From the NCBI RefSeq assembly GCF_963678635.1, contig NC_087070.1:50195989-50257988 (forward strand): a stretch of 62,000 bases of DNA, written 5' to 3'. Numbering within the stretch: the first letter of the stretch is position 1; each line of letters opens with the position of its first letter. Both the position numbers and the translations under genes were made by a program. This document shows, piece by piece, positions 1 to 12,989 of this stretch. The notes beneath the pieces were generated by a model. The model saw only the letters and a list, made by a program, of their open reading frames with translations, ran no database searches and was not told the DNA's origin. Source of the stretch: Symsagittifera roscoffensis (lineage: Eukaryota; Xenacoelomorpha; Acoela; Convolutidae).

Positions 1-454
1 GTCCAAAGTGAAACTACTCAGCTTGCCAAAATGACCGAAAACACCGATGGTGCTCTTGTTGGATTTTTAAATTGAAAAACAAAACGCAACACCTAAAATC
101 AGTCTAGTTATTCGAAATTGAATTGTTTTTGGTTTTTATTCTCGATTGAAATATCTAGATTCAGTAGAGCCGTATAACTGTTTTTTGAGTCACCTTTGAA
201 ATTTTGATTAGAGATAAAACTTCAACCGTGAAAACGCGATCTAAATCTAAGGGTTTGTTAATTTTTCCAGCTCTTAGGAGTACGAAAATGAAAAATTCTG
301 TTTCTTTGAAAGTCATCAATGCGTATAATTTTTTGATTGACAACAAACTAATCCCTATTAACCTTAACGTAATGAATGAAGTTGGGTTCAAGTCTTTCTT
401 TAACAATTCAGTAGGCTTTACATAATAGACAATGAAATTATGTTTTCGCTGTTT
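1..454. other. Unassigned AT-rich sequence
   Basis: No gene, RNA or repeat could be supported. A short open frame of about 70 codons on the plus strand (204-425) overlaps one of about 100 codons on the minus strand. Neither has a recognisable domain, a neighbouring exon or a splice context, so neither is called. Confidence 0.4.
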
Positions 455-607
455 TACCGTTTGTTTCAAGGTAACCTAAAGGGATGCTACTCGAAAGGTT
501 GAATTACCTGTATAGCAGTCCTGATGTAGTGCCCTACCGTTTGTTTCTAGGTAACCTAAAGGGAATGCTACTCGAAAGTTGAATTACCTGTAATAGCAGT
601 CCTGATG
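455..607 (+). repeat. 80-bp tandem duplication
   Basis: Two copies, 455-526 and 535-607, share the order TACCGTTTGTTTC, GGTAACCTAAAGGG, GAATTACCTG, AGCAGTCCTGATG. They differ by a few substitutions and one-base indels. No function is visible. Confidence 0.85.
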
Positions 608-3257
608 GTAGATTTATTTACCTGTTTGATCAAAATGATGTGCGTCAAAATTTTATCTGCATCAAATTCAACTCAATTTTGAGCCGTCAAGGCGTTAATT
701 TTTTTTCCACACGAGCTTTGCAAAAATACTGTTTCGGATGTTATTAGCATCTTCCGAACGATCAGTCTTCTTTTCTTTACCTCCTTTTAAAGACATTTCA
801 TTCGGGGGCGCAGGAACAAATGGGAAGCGAAATACTCATTGGCGCAAAACCCAAAAATAAAAACAACCGAAAATCAATAAGCAGGAATGAATCAATTGGC
901 TTACAAATAAAGAGTTTAACGGAAGCAGTGTTTGCTTCTTTTTTTAAATGAACCCTTGAAAGATAATCTTTTTTCGAAATTGCCGGGCTGTCAATACTCT
1001 GTCGTTTAATTATTCTGTCTATTTTAGTATTAAGGTCTCTGGAAGTGTTTACTTTCTTTGTGATTTTGACGCTTTCTTTCCAAATTTTTGGAATACTGAA
1101 ATCTGATTGCTGATTTTTATTTCGCCCATTTAGTCCTTCGCATATGAAGGATTCCACACGGCAGTGAGATCTTTTCGTTGCCAATTTATTATGATTACAT
1201 TTTGGCACCACGAAATCGATCCATGTAATCCATTATTTTAGAAAAAAAAATGAATATAATCCATGTAAAGGTCATCATATTGGATGGTATTTGATAACCA
1301 AAGGAAATGATTTTACTAATGCTCTTTGCAATTTTTGCTATTATGCAAAATAAATTTTGCAATTTAAAATAGCAGAAAACAAACATAAATTGTCAATGAG
1401 TTAATCAGGACTTTGCAATCAGGGGTATTTAACTTCATTTGTTTTTGCAATCAGGGATGAAAAAGCTATTGTTTGAAACAATCCTTTACTGCAATTTGTT
1501 TAATAAGTAAACCTAATTCGTAAAAACGTTTTGCAGCAAAGTTGCTTCGACTGATTGGAACTTCCAGTCGCATAAAGTTGATTGGAATTACTTTTCCATG
1601 ACTTTTTTAGCTAATTAGAGTATATGCTAACAAGCTTGCAGTTCAGTTGATTTCGGTCAAAACTCAAATAAATTAAAAGTGTATTGCTCGAAACTTGCAT
1701 GTAGTTTCAAAAAATTAGCATTTTTAATTACAGAATAATTTCAGTATCAACTTTTTTGAAGTTGAGAAATTTTTATTATAATCAATTGATAATTGCATAT
1801 TATCTCGCTTTTTAATGAGAAGTCAAAATCAATTATTGAAAACTTTGATTGATTGTGATTATTTATTATCTTATCAGTTTTTCGAAACAATATTTTTTGA
1901 ATATATAATCGATGGTAATTATCCCATTTGTATTATGGAAAATAATCCATTTCAAATTATTTATAATCGGTTTTTTTTGATAATAACTCTTTTTATTTGC
2001 ATGATTTGTTTTGAACTTGTATCTAAGTTGTCTGTATTTTATATTTACTATAGATTTTGACTAATGTACAAAAATTTAAAATCGTGATTGCAATTTTCAA
2101 ACCAATTTAATTATATAACGTTTCTCTTCAATTTTGCTCTAACAATTTTTTGCTCTAATCGAGGTCCAATTTTTCTTTTTTTTTCTTCACCCAAGGTTAA
2201 AAACAATTGTTTTAGATTGATGATTGGTCTAGTCGAGTTTTTTTCCACTTATTTTAATCGTGGTGAAACTGTAGGTTCAAATGAACCAAAAGGTGACAAT
2301 ACGTTATAGATATTTTTGTCAGCAGTTTTGTATTCCATAATAAGATATAATTAAGGTGTAATAAAACTTGGCGATATAACCAAGACTAATTTTTCATAAG
2401 ACTGCATGAAATCAGCGATGAAGTCAGGCAGTTTTGGATTGTTTAAAATTCATTATTGATTAAGGTTTTTACGCATGAGAAAAGTTTTCATAAGAAAATG
2501 TCTGATCAATTTTTTGAAATTGTAATGATGATTTCTGATAGACTGACAGAATTTGTCCGCATTCGGTCATCTGGGCATCTGGGGCTTCCTCACTCAGGGG
2601 CTTACCCTGTTTTTTGTTCACAGCACCCTTGTGAAACATATTTGTTGCCGTGTTCATATCAAAAAGAAGTATAATTAACTGTCAAAAAATATCGCAGAAC
2701 CGATAACTACCGCTTAACACCCTGTCCCAACTAACTTTTAGAGCAATGTAACTAACTTTTAAACAATTGAGCAATGTTGATCCCACTTGGTCAAGTATTA
2801 AGAATAAACAATTTAAAATGCGGTTGCCCGACCATTTGGAGAAAAATACCGGCATAGGAAAGCATGAGAAAAATTACAAAAACATTACTAAAACTTAGCA
2901 GGGCATTGGGGTCTTTAGTCATTGAAAAAACTTACAGCCACAGTTCAAGCTTGAAATTTCTTAAAACTAAATTGAACATTCTCACTGGTAAACATCACCC
3001 ATGCATCTGTTTGAATATGTCACTCAAATAAAAAAGCATTAGCGCAATGAGGATCCATGGATAATAATCGATTATAATGAAGTTTCATAGATTTCTATGA
3101 TTTTTTGCAAAAAACGAAAATAAATCGACTACAATGGAGAGACTTCGTAGAGATTGTTTCCGATTTTCTTCGCCTTGTTTTTCTAGTTGAGGTAGCTCCC
3201 CTCAAACTTATTCTCATCATTTCTGCTTGCTTCATTTAACGCCCCTTTTCCAAAAAG
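608..3257. other. Gene-free AT-rich stretch
   Basis: Both strands were read and no gene can be supported. An open frame of 137 codons on the minus strand (798-1211) has a mixed, lysine-rich composition that could be an old coding relic, but no domain, splice site or second copy supports it. The rest is AT-rich spacer. Confidence 0.4.
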
Positions 3258-3350
3258 TGTGTGTCTGGCTTGGTGGGGGTATGTCTTGAAGAAGTGTGTT
3301 TGTGGGTGTGTGTGTGTGTGTGTGGTGTGTGTGGGGTGGGGGGGGGTAAA
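3258..3350 (+). repeat. TG-rich microsatellite followed by a G run
   Basis: An imperfect (TG)n tract runs directly into a G-run of nine or ten bases on the plus strand, the most guanine-biased spot in the first 20 kb. It is a simple-sequence tract; a short open frame across it is an artefact of composition. Confidence 0.85.
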
Positions 3351-5264
3351 ATCGAGGAAAATATTTTAGTTTGGAAAATGCGTGAAAACTTATTTCTGCT
3401 CTTTTTTTTTAAATCAAGAAAACTTTTGAAAATTTTTATGTTTAGTAAAGGGGATATGGTTTTGCTAAAAATACAGAAAGGAGAATATTATTAGGAAACA
3501 AGTAGATTGAAAATAATACAGAATCAACTGCAAATGTTTCAGAATACTCTCTCAAAAATTTTATGCAGATCATTATTCATCCCAGCATTATAGTTCATTA
3601 TTCATAAAGGATCATTATTATTCAAATTCTCAAACATAATGGGTTGAAATCTGTTTTGTATAAATATACAAAAAACAAGTCTTAGAAATCAATTTCAATT
3701 TCTTGTAAAATAAATTCAAGAAAATTTTCAGTTTATTCAGGTTCAGTTTCATAAGTTTTGTAATAACAAAAAAAAAACGATTTAAATCAGTTTTGGCCGA
3801 ATTTTTAACACTTCTAGGTACATTAATTTTTTACTCCTCATGTACAGGGTCTATTTATCTTTTCAATCAAACAATAGAAGAATTCGGAAATGAAATCTTT
3901 CCGTCGTATTTTTTCAATTCGATTTTTGTGTTGATACTCAGCCTGAGAAAATATAACATGAGATATATAACATGAGACATGTTACAAAATTGAGCTTAGA
4001 ATAATGATAATTAAAATAACAATTGACTACATTGTGCGTAACTTAATTTTACATTACCGCGGCAACTCTTAAATTTGCAAAATTCAAAATGATTCCCCTT
4101 AATCAATAAATTACTATTAACTCGACTTACTTTTTTGATCTCTGGAGCTCTGATTAAAAAATTTTTCACTTCAAAGCAATCTTCAAACTTCAACTGTGAA
4201 ACAAAAAGATTTGTTTAGTTATTTTGCTGAGGTTTTGAGGAATTTGACAACCCTGCGTAATCCATTTACATAAAATTGAATCAACTGTTAGGCTAGAAAA
4301 TTGTTTGTTTTTTTATCGTCGTAAAAATCCGTTTAAGTCTATTCTATATCAATTTGCGTATTTAAATCTGCTACCGCAAATGGTTTTTTTCCAGTTTTTT
4401 ATCGGTAAAACAATTGATTTAAATTGATCTCACTCTCGAGTTTGTCAGTGTAGGGAGTAAAGACAGTTTTAGCTTCTAAATGCAAAACATAAAGCATCAC
4501 ACGCATTTGTTCTTAAACTAGTTTCAGCAATAATCATCAACTGTAAAATAACTAGTTTATTGTAGCCTAACTTCCAACAAAACACACTACCAAAATTTTA
4601 CGCCCCATAAAGTATCACAAAACTATTTTGATCATACAAATTACAAATTTGGTCATGAAAACGTAGTTATTTTTCAGATGGCCTAAATAAGGTGCTAAAA
4701 CTGGTGCTGGTAAAAAATGACAGGCCAATTAGATTACATGGCATTAAGACGAAAAATAAGCATTATTACAGTCAAAATGAACAGTTGAATTTTAAGCCGT
4801 TAAACTTTTTCAGAAATATAATATGGAGAATTGAGTGTGGAATCGTCTTAAAGTGCCATCAAAACAGTTTTCGTCTTAACGGCTGTCCTCCTATTTGCCG
4901 GTCACCCATCAATTTACGAGTAAATATCTTAAGAGATGAGCTTGCGAGGCACATCGTCAATGGCATTGGTTTTGAATGTCAGAACGTTGTTGTGAGATAA
5001 AATGCACATTGAACTGTGGAACAGTTGAATGTTTTGCACACTATTATCTGTTGAGAAAAATTTTAAATAAATAACAAAGAGTGGCAGCAGTTAATAAAAA
5101 GGATTAATGAGGCAGTTATTACCCTCAAAAGTGGTTTTTCGGAATTTCCTAGTACAGGTTTTGAAAGATTTCAAAATTTGAGAAAACAAATTTCTTTCAG
5201 AGCAAAGGGCAATTTCTTTTTGCTCTGAAAGAAGTTTTTCCTGAAAATTTCAGGTTTCTGCCAA
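3351..5264. other. Gene-free AT-rich stretch
   Basis: Nothing was recognised. A 102-codon open frame (4692-5000, plus) has no detectable domain; its opposite strand shows scattered short open pieces that could be relics of a mobile-element gene, too weak to call. Confidence 0.4.
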
Positions 5265-6041
5265 TTGAAATAGAATACTCCAGACCCCTAAGGGGTAGGG
5301 GGTCTATCTTATGCGATTACTAGAATGAGTGGACTCCCCTCATGCAAATTTCGTTCACAGATGACTGCGCCATGAGAAACTAGTCTATTGTTCTAACTAA
5401 AGACTTAACTAAACTTAAAACAAGCAAGACAGCCCAAACCCGTATATCAAGGCAAAGCCCTGAATGCTCCGAGTACACTTAAGGCAAATTAAATAAACTT
5501 TTTTGATTGAAAATTTGACAAAATAATTCAAAAGAAAAAGAAGATTTTTTTCATTTTTTCTTCATTGCTATGTAAAATACTAAGGGTGTGATGAGTGTCT
5601 CGTATTTTGATAATAAAATTGAATTGCTCTCCTCAGTTTAATTGGGAACGCATTGATTTGTTTCTTAAGCGTGTTATAATTACGCAATTTCTCGCACTTT
5701 AGCTATTGCAAACTGGCCAAATAAGCAATTTTTAAACGGCTGTAACTTAACAACAAATGATCACGGATATTATATATATAGTCTTCAAATTTGAGCTCAA
5801 GATAACACTATCTCTCAGATATACAAAAATAAATCAAACATTTCAGTTAAAATGACTGAATGAAAAAATAACACCCAGCATAAATATTCCGCACTTTCTT
5901 TGAAAGTCGGAACAAAAAGAAATTTAAGAAAAATAGTTCAATGAAAATGTTTGTTTTTTCAACCTCATTGCAATTATACTGATCTGACTCATCTCAAAAG
6001 AGATCGCAAGAAATAATCAAGGTGATATACGACCATTAACA
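5265..6041 (-). repeat. 3' LTR of the decayed gypsy-like element
   Basis: About 777 bp, homologous along its length to 12,240-12,922 but heavily diverged and with indels. On the minus strand it starts TGTTAATGGTCGTATATCAC (right end of the interval). The inner (left) boundary is approximate. Confidence 0.65.
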
Positions 6042-6599
6042 ACGTAAGACGACGTAATTTATTAAAATCAATCACAACATTTTCCCTAACAAGGAAAGTC
6101 TAAAATACTTCACTAATTTACGCCTATGATCTTTTTTTCTTTCTGGCCAAAAGCAAAAAAGCAAGAAACAGTGATATCAATCACAGGTAATTCAAAACAA
6201 AAAGAAATTTCAATCACGATTTTTAGAGTATTGTGCAAAAAGAAACTTAAATCACGATTACTAAGGCTAAAAAACAAAAGAAAACGATTTTTTTTATCCG
6301 AATGAGTTGACGAATTATGGATTCTAAAACGTTTAGGCAGGGTAGTTTCTTCCGTCTGGGTAGAAGGATGATTTGAAGCTGATAGGAAAGCGCCCTATTT
6401 TTTTGGGACAGATAATAATAATAAAAAATTTGGCATAAACAAAAATTGACAATGATTCTATCGGATTTCTATCAGAGAACTAACTGTATGTTAGAATTAA
6501 CTGCATCGAAGCAAGAATTAAAAAAGACAACTGACCGGAAAAAATGCTGCTTTTACACTTGTATATGTTGAGTCTGGGGCTGGGTATGCAAGATTTCAG

Positions 6600-7799
6600 T
6601 GTATAAAAAATTTACCGCGTGTAGAAGTATTCTAGTTTTTGGATACCCTAATCAATTTTTTAAATACAATTGCAGATGTCGAACTAAATTTGTGGCTTTC
6701 TCTTCGATTTTTCGCCGCAATGACGTGAGTCATTGGATCGATTTGTCGCTTTCTTATACGATTGATGGCTGCATTAACGTGAGTAGTTCTTGTACCTCCA
6801 CTTCCGGTATCGTTCTTGATTTGAGTATCGCCAATGTTGGAGCATCAAAGTTAATCGGGAAAGTTGAGCTGCTTGTTTGGGTTAGTAGTATCTTCTAGCA
6901 GTTCTCCGCGTTTTCATTGATAGTGCCACTTTTTGTGCCCTCAGTTAGAAGATCGGATTTATGCGCTGCCCATGCCCTGTTCGAATTCTTCACCTACAAC
7001 ATCTACAAACAACCCTTCACCGCCGAATTTTGTCCAGAATTATTCTAGGTCTAACAAAAATAATTCGATTTTTGTAAAATTCCGAAGATCTTTGGATTTC
7101 AAATACTAAAGTTTTGCAGAAGAATCAACCTCTATTAGATACACTGGTTGGTTGGGAGTGAAATGTATCAACTTATACGATCTGCTCTGGCGCATTGACG
7201 TAGAAGCTGAAATTAATTGAACGCTGGTTTTTGCTCAGATGATCGTCCAGTTGGGTTTGTGGTAGAAGTGGGAAAGATGCTGATTGAGCATTCTGTTGAG
7301 GGAACCTGTCTATTCCAATCTTATTTAAACTTTTCTTGTTTAATTGGGTTATTCGTCGGAGTGGTGATGTTCTGATGACTTTTTGAATTCAAAATAGTGG
7401 TTTAAAAATGTTTCTCCCCTCTACTCCCTGCAAGTAAAACCGCCGATCGAACAAACCCTGATCTATTTTCGAAGGTTTTTCCACTCGCAAAATTTTAATC
7501 GTAGCATTTGGGGATTGATTAATTTTCTCGCCCATAAGTTTCTTATAGGGTTTGGTTTGTTGTTCGTTTGATTTGAAACCTTCCTGTGAGTTTATAATTA
7601 TCTTGACTGAACTATATAGTGATAGTCTGTCAGTTAGTATTTGTTTTTTCGACAAGGTCATTTTTGATGGAAATGTTGGGCTAAGGTTCCAGTGGTATCT
7701 TTTTTCTTCGGTCTTTCGGTTCTTGTTTTCCGGCGGAGCATCTAGGTAAACATCCTCAACTCTGTCGGCAGCAGGGCATTTGTGGGTCTTGTATTTCAA
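6600..7799 (-). pseudogene. Coding relic inside the gypsy-like element, function unassigned
   Basis: The minus strand has a 136-codon open frame (7,799 down to 7,389), rich in charged residues, ending in a stretch with LFDRRFYLQGVEG. It is followed by broken frames down to about 6,600 in which long coding-like runs alternate with stops and frame changes. By position it lies after RNase H and before the 3' LTR, where integrase or a third ORF would be expected in a Ty3/gypsy element. I see no HHCC zinc finger or DDE motif, so function stays open. Confidence 0.35.
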
Positions 7800-7958
7800 C
7801 TTGATTGATTTTCAGTTTATTTTGACTGACTAGGTTTTTTGCAAAGTAATTTGCTTTTATAATAAAGTTTTTAAAAAAGTGTAGTTTATTTTCGATTGAA
7901 AAGTAATCTGAACATTTTAGATAGTTTTTGAATCCGAATCAAATAAAAAAGGTTTTGG

Positions 7959-9418
7959 TAAGTCAGATGACATCTTTTGACATTTTGATTAGTTATATGA
8001 ACGAATTTTTCGTTCAGCTACTGTGCAAAAAATGATATTTATTTTCGTTGAATCCCAAAATAGTTTAAGTTTGGAACCGGTAAAACAGGAAGCGTGGCCG
8101 ACCCTAATTGAAAGGTGAAATATATGTGACTGCTTTAAATCAGTCAGAAAGTCAATGAGGGTTTTTGCTGAAGACATTAGAAATAAACAAGAGGAAGGAT
8201 AAATTTTAGCCGATGGAAACTTTGAAAGACTTACTATGCACAAAATTACATGTCTGCAACACACCCAACTAGAATTTCAATGAACCAGCGAGCTTAAGTC
8301 AATTGCCTCGTTCACGAACTTGAAGATGTTGATTTTGCTTTGCACATAGCAAATTTTAATATTTTTTACCTGCTTTGATGCAGTTGGAGCAGTTGTTCTC
8401 ATGAAAGTAATCCATTCTTTTAATCTGTTGCTATTCATCATTGATGATGCTACTCATTATTGAATTGCTGCTATTCTAAAAAAAACCATCGAGAACTAAC
8501 ATTGAAGTTTTTGTGGAGTAATTTAAGTGTCGCTGCTCTCATTGCAAAAAGTAAAAGTAAATTTAATTTGGTGTCCATGATAAATATTCCGTTTGAAGTA
8601 TGAAGATCTTTAAGAAAAATTTAAAAACTTTCCAATCTTAGTGGTATGTACCAACCATTTTTTCAGTATTTTGACCAAAAAATTTTGACCAAAGTCAGAT
8701 GACATCTTTTGACATTTTGATTAGTTATATGAACGAATTTTTCGTTCAGCTACTGTGCAAAAAATGATATTTATTTTCGTTGAATCCCAAAATAGTTTAA
8801 GTTTGGAACCGGTAAAACAGGAAGCGTGGCCGAACCTAATTGAAAGGTGAAATATATGTGACTGCTTTAAATCAGTCAGAAAGTCAATGAGGGTTTTTGC
8901 TGAAGACATTAGAAATAAACAAGAGGAAGGATAAATTTTAGCCGATGGAAACTTTGAAAGACTTACTATGCACAAAATTACATGTCTGCAACAGACCCAA
9001 CTAGAATTTCAATGAACCAGCGAGCTTAAGTCAATTGCCTCGTTCACGAACTTGAAGATGTTGATTTTGCTTTGCACATAGCAAATTTTAATATTTTTTA
9101 CCTGCTTTGATGCAGTTGGAGCAGTTGTTCTCATGAAAGTAATCCATTCTTTTAATCTGTTGCTATTCATCATTGATGATGCTACTCATTATTGAATTGC
9201 TGCTATTCTAAAAAAAACCATCGAGAACTAACATTGAAGTTTTTGTGGAGTAATTTAAGTGTCGCTGCTCTCATTGCAAAAAGTAAAAGTAAATTTAATT
9301 TGGTGTCCATGATAAATATTCCGTTTGAAGTATGAAGATCTTTAAGAAAAATTTAAAAACTTTCCAATCTTAGTGGTATGTACCAACCATTTTTTCAGTA
9401 TTTTGACCAAAAAATTTT
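7959..9418. repeat. 732-bp tandem duplication, nearly identical copies
   Basis: Copy 1 runs from about 7,959 to 8,690 and copy 2 from about 8,691 to 9,418, at an exact offset of 732 bp. I saw only two substitutions between them (CGACCCTAATTG versus CGAACCTAATTG, and ACACACCCAAC versus ACAGACCCAAC). This is far younger than the decayed element around it. The junction lies in AAAATTTT/TTGACC repeats. The minus-strand open frames of 84-91 codons in each copy are duplicated along with it and show no domain. Confidence 0.95.
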
Positions 9419-9918
9419 CAAAAAATTATGTCTTCAGTAAGTAGAACGATCATCTTACTGTTGAATAAATTGTTCAGTTCTAATGGTTTTTGCAACAAAT
9501 TAAATTTTTCCCTGTAAATTTTTTGCTAAGATAAATTGTTCAGAAGACACATGTTTGAAAACAAAATTAACGTTAATAACAAATGAGGAAGGATAAATAC
9601 AACTTCCCTCCTTAGAAAATTTTTAATAAAAAAATTAGTGCTGAATTTATTTTTTATAAAATAATTTTACAATTTTTAGACTAAATCGGTTAGAGTTTTT
9701 CATTAATTCGATTGTACAGATAAGGAAAACAAAATTTGATGACCATAACAAATGATGGAATAATCTTTGAATTATTTTGTGAACAAACAAAATAAATTAT
9801 GAGCTAAAATGAGACAGAAAATATGTAGGGAAGAGAAAACTTGCAACGGCAGTGGTTAAAATTGCAAATTTTCAATTTGGAACTAATTATTTTTAAAATA
9901 GACTCGATTACCTTGTTA

Positions 9919-10740
9919 GGTAGTATTGTGTCATTGGATAATTCAAAAGTTTGACTAATTTGACTTGAGCTTGAATTAGGGTCTGTTTGGATAAAACATC
10001 CGACGAATTTTTATATGAGGATTTTTAATTTTATGGCAATAGCAATTTCTTTTTCATTCTTAATGCTATGTGTTTAACAGAAATTGAAAATGTTAAAGCT
10101 TATCTAACTATCTTTAGGCAACTGTCGTATGTCTTCTTTCAGTAATTTCAGTATAATTCCGATTCTAGTGCTCTGTGATCTGTAGTTATTTCAATTTCAG
10201 CCCCTTAGTGGTAATTTTTCTAAGGTTCAACGGCTTTTAAAACGTTCAGTATCTCAAGTTCGCTTAATAGATATTTCGCTCTGTTGTTGACTAAAATCTA
10301 ATTTTGAATGAGAAAAAACTCCAGCCACTATTCATGGAAATTTTTATACACCAAAACTTTCATCGTCTGTCAAGTTGGTTATTTCCGATTTCAATTTCTC
10401 GAAAGCAATATTATGTTCAATTGACAGTTAAAAAACAATTCCGAATTTAACAGTGATCTTAAGGGAATTACTTTGAGGGATGCAAAATCTAGAAACAATC
10501 AATTGAATTGTTTTAAAAACTCAAAAAATGAACGCAACTTTTTTAGATTCCGTGGGATTGGTTTTGATTTCATTGTATTGATAAAAACGCATTATTATTG
10601 GTAATTATTTGAATTCTGATACTTTAAAACCAAGCCATTCGATTCTCTTCTGAGTGAATATGCTTTTTGGATGACCTTTTCTAGAGAATTTCTGACACAA
10701 TTGGGATGTAAACTAAATTTATCCAAAAAATTTCTGAGAC
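9919..10740 (-). pseudogene. Degenerate reverse transcriptase/RNase H region (Ty3/gypsy-like)
   Basis: Reading the minus strand from 10,740 down: a FLDKFSLH block sits where the Y/F-x-DD catalytic motif of RT is expected (second Asp replaced by Lys), then WLGFKVSE (about 10,640), then AFEKLKSEIT (about 10,400), typical of the RT thumb-connection boundary of Ty3/gypsy elements. RNase H follows: SELEILNVLKAVE (about 10,260) with its catalytic glutamate and TDHRALES (10,160-10,183) with a catalytic aspartate, then DVLSKQ (about 9,995). Stops and frame changes occur throughout, so no protein can be made. Motif reading was by eye; the family assignment is well supported by order and spacing. Confidence 0.75.
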
Positions 10741-11329
10741 ATTGATGAGTTGACTTTGTCAACCAGTTCGTGAATGTTTGTCCGGCACCTGGTATTTATG
10801 CTTGAAAAAAGGTCTGTTTAGGAAACTCGAGTCTAATGAAGACTTGTTAGACTTGTCTTTATACACGTAATCAGGATTGAGCTTTTAATTCTGCATTGGT
10901 AACAAATTTCTAATTTCCGGATATTTCCAATGAACATCAATCTATCTAATCTATCTAATATATTTACTTCTGGTAGCAATTGTAGAATCACCACTCTTTC
11001 CTTCAACTGGATTGGTTTTAGGTGTTTTTGAAAATGCTTGACCCTCTTTTTTTTCTATTTCGCATTCTAACAAAAAATGGAAAGAAATTTTTGTAGTAAC
11101 TTTCCGTTTGGTTCTTGAAGAATCCAATGGAAATTAAAACTGACCTACATTCGGGATTGCTTTGTAGTGAGTTTTTCTGTACGACTTCTCTCCTGGCGTG
11201 TTTTCTTTGAAATTGCTTTTGTGCCGTTTGTCTTAAAAACTTGTCAAAAGACTGGATCTGATGGGACCTGATGTGACTTCCATGGTTCTGATTGGGCTTT
11301 CACTTGACCGACAACCTTTATCAGGTCGT

Positions 11330-12239
11330 CTGTACAACCGCAATAAAGTCCTTAGTTGCCTGGTCTATTGGATTGATTTTCAAATACTGATCAAGCAGCT
11401 TGAGCTCGTGGAGAACGTTCGTCTTTAGGGAGCTCAATGGGCTTGCCGGGTCCACTTGGATGTTTAGAGGAAGAATATTTTTTCCCAAAGGGAAAATCAA
11501 TAGTTTCTTTATTTCTTTTCGTTAGTCATCAAAAAGTATTGTTACATTGATCAACCAAAAGACGTCATTATCATTTTATACTGCTTTTTGCCATGCAATA
11601 ATTAGACCACCACATTCTTTATGTTCAAGGTTATTTACAACTGGTTGATCCACGGATATCAAATTTCGGTATCTACAGTTTTTAATCGACTATTAAACAT
11701 TCTGCTTTCTGAATTGAAAGTTTTCAGTAGAATGACCTCTGACATTACAATCTGTACAAAACTCTTTTGCTGAGCAGACCGCAAGGTGTCCTTTAACAAG
11801 TTTCCAGCCGCAGTTTTACTTGAATCTGTTCTCTCAATAATTGATGTGGGCTACAGTTTATTGAACTCGGCGTTTTTTATTGAAAAAATGAGCAGGTGTA
11901 GGTTTAAAATTGTTATCCATCTTGGGATAATTTTAACTTTCCTTCCTGGCAATTAGAGCTACGCTTAGGTCTTCGTGAGATTGTAAGTTTTTCTTCGGTG
12001 GTTTCCTTTGGATTTCTGAGTTCTATGATACTTATAAAAAATATATCTTAAACACTCTTCTTTTCCATTCAACTTGTCACATTTCTTAGCCATCGCTGCA
12101 AATACGCCTTAAAATTGTTTCAAGCTTTCACTTTCTCGGTTGCGTGTGTAGGAGAGTTTTCGGCGTTCGAATGTATCATTTTGGTTTCCATTGTTGTAAA
12201 AAATCCCAGAAACCCGCGAAATTGATCCAAAGCATGACC
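11330..12239 (-). pseudogene. Degenerate gag-like region with two zinc-knuckle traces
   Basis: On the minus strand, 11,812 down to 11,698 reads an open frame with two successive CCHC-like elements: a first C...GHLAVC trace and then FCTDCNVRGHSTENF, which has C-x2-C-x4-H-x4 with the final Cys replaced by Phe. Such knuckles bind RNA in the nucleocapsid part of retrotransposon Gag. Upstream, around 12,100-12,200, a frame with ESESLKQF and AKKCDKLNG looks like capsid sequence. Downstream, 11,330-11,470 retains another coding-like run with stops. It lies 3' of the 5' LTR as expected for gag. Confidence 0.6.
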
Positions 12240-12922
12240 TTGAAAAATATCCCTCCAGTTTTTCCAAGGGATAGGGGGATTGATCTTATGCAGTTGTTCA
12301 TATGGAGGATTCCCATAAGGCCAGATTCGTTCACAGATGACTGCACTATAAAAAAAATCTATTTTCTAGTTAAACTAAATTTAAAAACAATAAGACTGCT
12401 CGTAAATCAAGGCAAAGCCCTGAGTATTTCGACGGCACTTAAGAACATTCATAAAGTTTTTTTTGCTGAATAAATAGCAAAAAAAAATTGCCAAAAAGAA
12501 GAATTTTTTTATTCATTTTCTTTTCATTTTATCTACCCACACACTATGTCAAATAATAAGGGCGTGAACAGCGTCTCGTATTTCGATATTGGGATGAATT
12601 TGCTGGCCTCAATTCAATTTGGAGCGCATTAATTTGCTTTTTACGTATGTTATGAGCACGCAATTTATCGCATTTTATTTTTCCCAAATTTGCCAAAATT
12701 GCTATTTTGAAACTGTTTTTATAACTTTAATATAACTGATTACGAGTAAAATATCTTTTTAAACTTGATCATGCATAACTATTCCGCACTTTCTTCGAAA
12801 GCTAGGAAATTTAGTTCAAGTTAACCGTGTGTTATTTCTAACTAAACGCAATAACACTGAACTCACTCACTCTGAAGAAAATGGTTTGCATAAATCAAGT
12901 TCATAGACGACCTGATATAACA
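12240..12922 (-). repeat. 5' LTR of the decayed gypsy-like element
   Basis: About 683 bp, diverged partner of 5,265-6,041 in the same orientation. On the minus strand it begins TGTTATATCAGGTCGTCTAT. Several indels separate the two LTRs, consistent with an old insertion. The inner (left) boundary is approximate. Confidence 0.65.
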
Positions 12923-12989
12923 AAGTTTTTAATTATAAGCATCTCTTGTGTTTTTTCACTCTTCACTCCAAAAAAAACAACTCAAACTG

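Larger units (their letters stand above)
5265..12922 (-). mobile_element. Decayed Ty3/gypsy-like LTR retrotransposon
   Basis: Two diverged direct repeats bracket about 6.2 kb. Read on the minus strand, the 5' LTR is 12,240-12,922 and the 3' LTR 5,265-6,041. Both begin TGTTA followed by a shared GGTCGT block, and they share further blocks such as the one around TTCGTTCACAGATGACTGC. The internal order on the minus strand fits a Ty3/gypsy element: gag-like sequence with zinc-knuckle traces (about 11,700-12,200), an RT-like tract, then RNase H with a TDHRAL motif (10,160-10,183). Every coding part carries many stops and frameshifts. I could not place an integrase with confidence and could not resolve a target-site duplication. 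Assignment to Ty3/gypsy rests on the RT/RNase H traces only; the element is dead. Confidence 0.7.

Noticed and set aside
798-1211. 137-codon minus-strand frame as a gene
   Set aside because: No domain, splice context or second copy; possibly a relic but not supportable.
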